A stretch of DNA of 64,000 nt, from assembly GCA_009823395.1 (NCBI GenBank), contig CM020502.1:27096944-27160943 (forward strand), written 5' to 3'. The first letter of the stretch is position 1. Each line of letters opens with the position of its first letter. Positions 59,201 through 64,000 of the stretch are shown here, in pieces. The translations under genes were made by a program, and so were the position numbers. This stretch comes from Thamnaconus septentrionalis (lineage: Eukaryota; Chordata; Actinopteri; Tetraodontiformes; Monacanthidae). The notes below the pieces were generated by a model, which worked only from the letters and a program-made list of their open reading frames with translations, ran no database searches and had not been told where the DNA came from.

Positions 59201-59768
59201 CAGGCGAGCAGAGGGGATTGTGGGTGACGTCAAAGTTGCTGATGCTGTCGCAGTTGCTGGATGACACTTGTGTTTTTTTGTGTTCTCGACAGTTACCCTC
59301 AGGAAAAAAGACCAGCGCACATCGACAAAGCCCGGTTCTTTAAGTAAGGGTTTTGTTTGCGTCTTACTTGAATTTGACGCCATCTGACTTGTTTTGACAA
59401 GATTCAAAGAGATATTTCCTCTTCCTCAGGTGGTCCCGAGCAAACGAAAACCTCTTTGCCACCACCGGATGTCCAGGGAAGATCTGCAGTCAGCTCCTCA
59501 TCCACCATCTTGGCCACCCACAGGTCAGCAGGCTTTTCTCTTCCACCTTCCAGAACACGATCCCTCCTAATGAGCTCCACAGCTCCCTCAGCCTCAGAGC
59601 TCTCACTCACACGCATACACCCACACACTTATGCACACACCGATGTCTTTGCAGCCGGTGACGATGGGATCGGCCACCGTCGGTTCCGGCCTCAGCTGGC
59701 ACCGGACGTTGCCTCTTTGCGTGATCGGCGGCGACAGGAAACTTTGCTTTTGGATGACTGAAATGTAG
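50240..59768 (+). CDS. nup37: Nucleoporin Nup37, complete
   Basis: Nine coding exons: 50240-50395, 50489-50610, 53762-53834, 54262-54356, 58746-58836, 59022-59203, 59293-59343, 59430-59523 and 59655-59768. They join in frame into 325 residues, against about 326 in human. The protein is a WD40 beta-propeller. Recognisable stretches are YVHVVEFSPF, LRAFHHELRVDALAWSPESR, IASVSDDHTCRVWDLDG, VCWHPEEALKLMVAEK, GTIRFYDLLTQQAILSL and VGAVAGNDWLIWDITRSSYP. Nup37 is a small member of the Nup107-160 (Y) complex, which forms the outer rings of the nuclear pore and moves to kinetochores in mitosis. Intron 6 starts with GC (59204-59205) instead of GT, while all other introns are GT-AG. The first methionine begins MQEDSSRSPTYTV, which aligns with the human N-terminus. 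Confidence 0.98.
52380..52440 (+). repeat. GA-rich imperfect repeat in nup37 intron 2
   Basis: Runs of GA with interruptions (GGGAGAGAGAGAGAGCGGG and similar), passing into a G-rich stretch. Confidence 0.7.
54600..54965. repeat. Dispersed-repeat-like segment in nup37 intron 4
   Basis: Phrases such as CCATGGATGTATTATAAGAA and CCCCATAGACCGCAATACAA look like a repeat I have seen scattered in fish genomes. No second copy exists in this window, so the call rests on recall only. Confidence 0.3.
55609..55660 (+). repeat. (GGAC)n imperfect tetranucleotide repeat in nup37 intron 4
   Basis: Tandem GGAC units with GGAT and GGGC variants. Confidence 0.8.
55899..55940 (+). repeat. (TTCCTC)n / (CTC)n repeat in nup37 intron 4
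   Basis: Short TTCCTC units pass into pure CTC units. Confidence 0.85.
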
Positions 59769-59785
59769 AATGTGTGTGATTGTTC

Positions 59786-59791
59786 AATAAA
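59786..59791 (+). terminator. nup37: Polyadenylation signal AATAAA of nup37
   Basis: It lies 18 bases after the stop codon, with a T/G-rich tract behind it (TGTTTTTTTCTGAGCAGTTT). The 3' UTR is therefore only about 40 bases long. Confidence 0.75.
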
Positions 59792-59814
59792 ATGTTTTTT
59801 TCTGAGCAGTTTGT

Positions 59815-62800
59815 TTTGCTTTTTTTCCCCATAACTTCTCTTTCGACTCCCCCTTCAGGTGAAGGCAAACAACGTGGCCAGAAAGTACATTAGCGCTGTT
59901 GTTTCTTCTCGCCAAAGGGAGCCACAGTTCGGAGGAAGGTGATGTGGGATTGCTGCCAGAATTCCTCTTTTTCTTTTTTTCAATATGAACATCGTGCCAC
60001 AGGTGTTTCTCCGTCAGTTTTTCTCTGTAGCCATGGCTCACCGCCAGACTTGTATTGGTGAATATGACCCAGTGAAGGCCACGTCCACCTGCTGTGGTGT
60101 GGAGAAAAGTTGCAGGAAAGTGGAGATGAGGGAAATAGAATGTGGTCTGGTTGCGCTACAGCCGCTTGACAGCCCCAGTCGGAGGCGGCTGTCAAGGTTT
60201 TGATTTAATAACAATAAGAATAGTACGGGGGGACCGAAGGATCATTTCAGGTCAACTCCACGAGATACAGAAGAAAACATTTTGGAATTTGAACATTTGG
60301 ATTACACTGGTTTCATTTATCAATGGGACAGAGATGACAAGATGGTTGTGAGGTTCTGTTCATATGATTGTGAGACATTGAACTTAAACGTCTCACAGAC
60401 GGCCAACTTGTTTGTACAGTAATGCTTTTCGATGGATTTTAGATGTTGTATTGCAAAGTACAACATGATGAGGTAGTTTACTTTCATTTTATTATTTGTG
60501 TCATTTTTTTTATTTTTTTTAAAGCTGAAGACTCACTGTGGTTTTTCTCTAGACCACCTCTCGAAAGGATGAGTCATGAGACTTGGCTTTGCAAAGCCTA
60601 ATGACTTGCGGCTGCCATCTCGTGGCCGATGAGAAGAAAGCCTCTAAATGACATCCATCTTGGAAATGTTCATTAAGCAGTTTAATTCTTGAAAGTCCAT
60701 CTGTCATGAGGCACCGTTGATGCTATCACGAATGACGGCATGACGACTCGCGAACATTTTAAACTCATCCGCAGCAGGGGAAAAATAAACTGTCAGAATG
60801 ATGCAGAGAGATTGGATTGATTGATTGCCAGAGGAAGAAGAAAACGTTCTCCTGCTCTTATCTAATCTCCTGCCTTCGATAACTCCTTTGTGTGTCTTCC
60901 AAATCTTAAATCCTGCGCTCAATGAGGAGCGAGAGAAAAGTAAAGATAACGAGCAAAATGTGAAGGAGGGAGACGGGAGAGATTTAGAGGCCTTTGAAGC
61001 TGGTGTTTGATTTAATCTCACGGCTGGTTTGTCGGGTTTCCTTCAGAACGGAGCAATTATCCTGATCTCGATAATAAGGTGAGTTCAGTTGGAGTCTGTA
61101 GATTTGGTTATGCATTCAACGTGTAGCCACAAATGAGCATCTGCCACAGAGGAAAAGGTTCAGTTATTTTTCTTCTTATTAACTCTCTTCTTCCATGAAT
61201 TCGCAAGCCCCTGATTCTGAACTCATAGCTTGATAACGATTTTGCATATCAAGAAGTAACATTTAGTCGACGTTCACGTCCAGAAAGTGAGGAGCTCGCC
61301 ATCATCTAATCCATCCTACATAGCTAAATAAAGCAGTCACGACGAGGATTGTTCATGTTGGCAAAAATAACAATTGACAAAGAGCCAGAGAAACTAAAAC
61401 ATGAACGCGCCCTCCCAAATTAGCTTGCGTGGTTGACTAGCTAGGTTCATTTTTTCTTCATTCTTCAGGGAGGTAAGGTAAGAGCTGACTTTTTCTTAAC
61501 ACATGTTCCTTGGTACAAGTGTAGGACTGGATTGGAATTTATAATTGTTTTGGATTTTTTTTTTTTTTACAGGTTACGTTTAAAGGGTTCAAATCACGCC
61601 CTAATGAAGATATTTTGGATGTTGGCTCGCCAGTTTCAGCCTCTGTGATCTTCTAGCAATTTGTTTATTTTGTCCGTCACTACCTCCAGAAATTGTTTTT
61701 CCAACATCTAAAGCTAGGATAAGTCACTATTGTTATTATTTTGGCTGTCAAAATTTTTGCTCTCGTTTTTCCGAGAGAAAAAATGTCATTGTGTATGCAT
61801 TCAGCATTCTTTCCACGTTGGCCTCTACAACAAATTTACTGTCGCATATGATTTACCAGCGTCAGTAGTTTATACTGTGTTGTGTCTGGACACCGCGACG
61901 CACTTCGAAGCAGTGCTACACAGATCATACACTGCACACCACTGAAACTGTAGTTTATCATATGTGGCGTTCCCGGACTCGAGGGCAGAGTGAACCTCAT
62001 GACCCTTTGTTTCCAATCCTTCCAGGGAGCCAACCCTGCGATGGGAAGGCTCTGACATCAGTACAGAAAAACTGGAGTGCAGATGATACAAGAATCTGGC
62101 TCATTCCCGACCGGTCGCCTGGTTTCTGTGGCAACCTGCTTTTGTTTGACGCTCAGCAGACTTTAGATTCTGGCAGTGGGTGATTTGGGGGATTTAAGGG
62201 CACTGGACTCAGGAGTGAGATACAAGGAAATATAACGTGTTTGACTCGAACTCGGAGAGTGTGTGAGGACGTGTCCCTACGCACTTGTCAGGCACTAGAT
62301 CACTCTTTCCCTTCCCTTGCACCATCGTTCTGCTTTCGCACACTATTTTTTTCTTTCTGCTCCACAAACATGGGGGTTTATTTTCAAGAAAAGCCTAAGC
62401 TGGGCTTGATTTACTGCACTGTGGAATTATGAGAAGGGAAAGCTTAGACTACATAAGGTGGCTTTGGGAGCCATCCACCGTGTTGATGGTGGTGGTTCTT
62501 GATGAGGCCTGCAGGCCACGATGCTTCGTCCCCAGGGAGAAACTGTGACGTGCGTGGCTCTGACACGCCTCATTGCCCGTGCGGTGATCAAAGTCTTGGA
62601 CGTCCACCGAGAGCGAAAAGACAAATAAAGCTAGAAGAGCGTCTGTCAGCACCGCTGTCCTGCGGCCCACGCTGCGGTCGACCGCCGGGTCCCGTTGACC
62701 TGGCACCTCGCCTCAGCATTGGCCACAGCCCTGTTCAACCGAGGGAACGCGATACTTAAATCATTCACAATTAGCTTCTTTCCTCTGCTTTTAAACACGT

Positions 62801-62955
62801 GAAGTAAGATTTGTTTTTTTCACCCAAAATTGAAATATTGGGTTTTGGAGTTAAAGAACCCACACTATCTGTTAAAATGCCTTTGTATTTTTTGTCCCAG
62901 TCTATCTACTTGTCCCTCTAAAAATGAAATATTTTGACGATGTTCCTTCATGAAA
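59815..62955. other. Intergenic spacer between the convergent nup37 and th2; no gene seen
   Basis: I recognise no coding exon, RNA gene or clear mobile element here. It is moderately AT-rich with short GATT and poly-T runs. Confidence 0.5.
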
Positions 62956-62962
62956 ATAGACA

Positions 62963-62968
62963 TTTATT
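62963..62968 (-). terminator. th2: Polyadenylation signal AATAAA of the tyrosine hydroxylase gene
   Basis: On the minus strand AATAAA occurs about 160 bases after the stop codon at 63126 and is the nearest canonical signal. Confidence 0.6.
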
Positions 62969-63125
62969 TTCCTCACGTGATGTTGGCTCAAAGCATTATA
63001 GTGCTGAACCAAACAAACACTAACAGGGTTATTTTTTTTTTCATAATAATATAGAATGATTATAATAGCCAGCTTTCTGTACATGAATGCCTCTCCTCCC
63101 TTTTTCAGACAATCTTTTCCAGTCC

Positions 63126-64000
63126 TCAGGATGAGCTGAGCTTCTCCAAGGCGCTGTGAAGGGTCTTCAGCTCTTCCCTCATCTGGCTCAAGGCATTCTG
63201 AATCTTCTTCGGCTGATCCAAAACCTCCACGCTGCAAGTGAAGGGCTCATAGCGGACCGCAAATGGCCGCTTAATGGTCGCCGAGTATCTCCTGGTAGAG
63301 TTAAAAATAAAAAATAAAATAAAAAACTGAGGGTAGGCAGCAGCAGCAGTTTCAGCAACACTGTCGCAGTGAACGACCGAGGTGATACCTCAACTTAAGC
63401 TTGGCGTCCTCGAAGCTCTCGGACACAAAGTAGACGGGCTGGTAGGTTTGGTCCTGGTATGGCTGCACGGCACACTCTTCGGGAACAAACGGCCGGTACT
63501 CTGGCTGGTTAGACAGCGCGTACTGGACAGGGAGGTCGGAGACAGATCAGCAGGTGAGACATTTACCAACAGCCCCATTTTGATGTGTGAACAAAAAAAG
63601 GGAGTCACAGACTCACCACAAGTTCCCCATAAGACGACAGCAACCCGGCGCCGTAGGCCTTCACTGCCCCATTCTGTTTGCAGAGGCCAAACTCTACAGT
63701 GAACCAGTACAACTGCACACAGAGACATACAGCTTGGTCACCATGGAGAAGGATTACTTGTAGTTAGTAAGTTAAGCCACTAGGTGGCGGGAAATATCCG
63801 CTAAAGCAAAGGAGGCCGTAACTCATCCCTCTGAGGTTAAATGAACTGTTTAAGTTGCAGTTTCACATCCAAAGATTGAAAGGAAATTTTTTGTTTCAAA
63901 AATATCCACCCAGAGGTTTAATTTAATGTGTAGAATCTGAATTACCGTCGACAGTTTCTCAATGTCTTCTTCTGAAGCTCCCAGAGACGCAAGTCCAATT
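63126..64000 (-). CDS. th2: Tyrosine hydroxylase, C-terminal part (most likely TH2); 5' part beyond the window
   Basis: Four minus-strand coding exons: 64000-63946 (cut by the window), 63712-63617, 63522-63389 and 63291-63126 (stop TGA), all in phase. They encode [58 protein letters not shown] and the C-terminal helix ending ALEKLSSS. The Glu in WFTVEFG is the third iron ligand of aromatic amino-acid hydroxylases; the two His ligands lie upstream. QPYQDQTYQ and VYFVSESF fit tyrosine hydroxylase, not phenylalanine hydroxylase. The enzyme makes L-DOPA from tyrosine with tetrahydrobiopterin and is rate-limiting for catecholamines. TH2 rather than TH1 is inferred from position: TH1 lies in the igf2/ins paralogous block, while this copy lies in the igf1 block. 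Confidence 0.93.

Noticed and set aside
63126..64000. Phenylalanine hydroxylase (PAH), suggested by human synteny next to IGF1
   Set aside because: [11 protein letters not shown] and VYFVSESF are tyrosine hydroxylase residues. PAH has a different sequence there.

Overview
The window is vertebrate nuclear DNA, almost certainly from a ray-finned (teleost) fish. Genes are split into short phase-matched exons with GT-AG introns. The encoded IGF-1 precursor has the fish-type E domain, the tyrosine hydroxylase copy is of the fish TH2 kind, and the spacers hold tRNA-derived SINEs, non-LTR tails, MITE-like elements and long microsatellites. The gene set (abtb3/btbd11, igf1, pmch, parpbp, nup37) matches the neighbourhood of human 12q23. 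I cannot name the species.

Layout. 1-653 (+): last three coding exons of an ankyrin/BTB gene, probably abtb3 (btbd11), with a long 3' UTR to about 3.65 kb. 4147-9737 (+): a seven-exon gene whose N-terminal half resembles the TRFH-like domain of the shelterin protein TIN2 (TINF2), joined to a GC-rich exon encoding about 20 C2H2 zinc fingers. This is the most unusual gene in the window. 9.9-15.2 kb: spacer with a tRNA-derived SINE and a (CA)n tract. 15415-26034 (+): igf1, five coding exons, 190 residues. 28.2-33.3 kb: spacer with a second SINE. 33554-35668 (+): pmch, pro-melanin-concentrating hormone, TATA-driven, three exons, 142 residues. 36569-48445 (-): parpbp (PARI), ten coding exons, 588 residues, converging tail-to-tail on pmch with polyadenylation signals about 50 bp apart. 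48.9-49.35 kb: short divergent promoter shared by parpbp and nup37. 50240-59768 (+): nup37, nine coding exons, 325 residues, complete. 63126-64000 (-): last four coding exons of a tyrosine hydroxylase, by position and sequence most likely th2.

The exon models for abtb3, the zinc-finger gene, igf1, pmch, parpbp, nup37 and th2 were checked by reading-frame continuity across every junction (phase and codon counts agree throughout). One parpbp exon (40301-40382) is only 82 bp and was found from frame and splice sites. Identities rest on remembered family sequences, not a database search.

The genes are not a functional operon; they are a conserved syntenic block. Three make secreted or neuroendocrine signals or their enzymes (igf1, pmch, th2), and two are housekeeping genes driven head-to-head (parpbp in replication/recombination control, nup37 in the nuclear pore Y complex).
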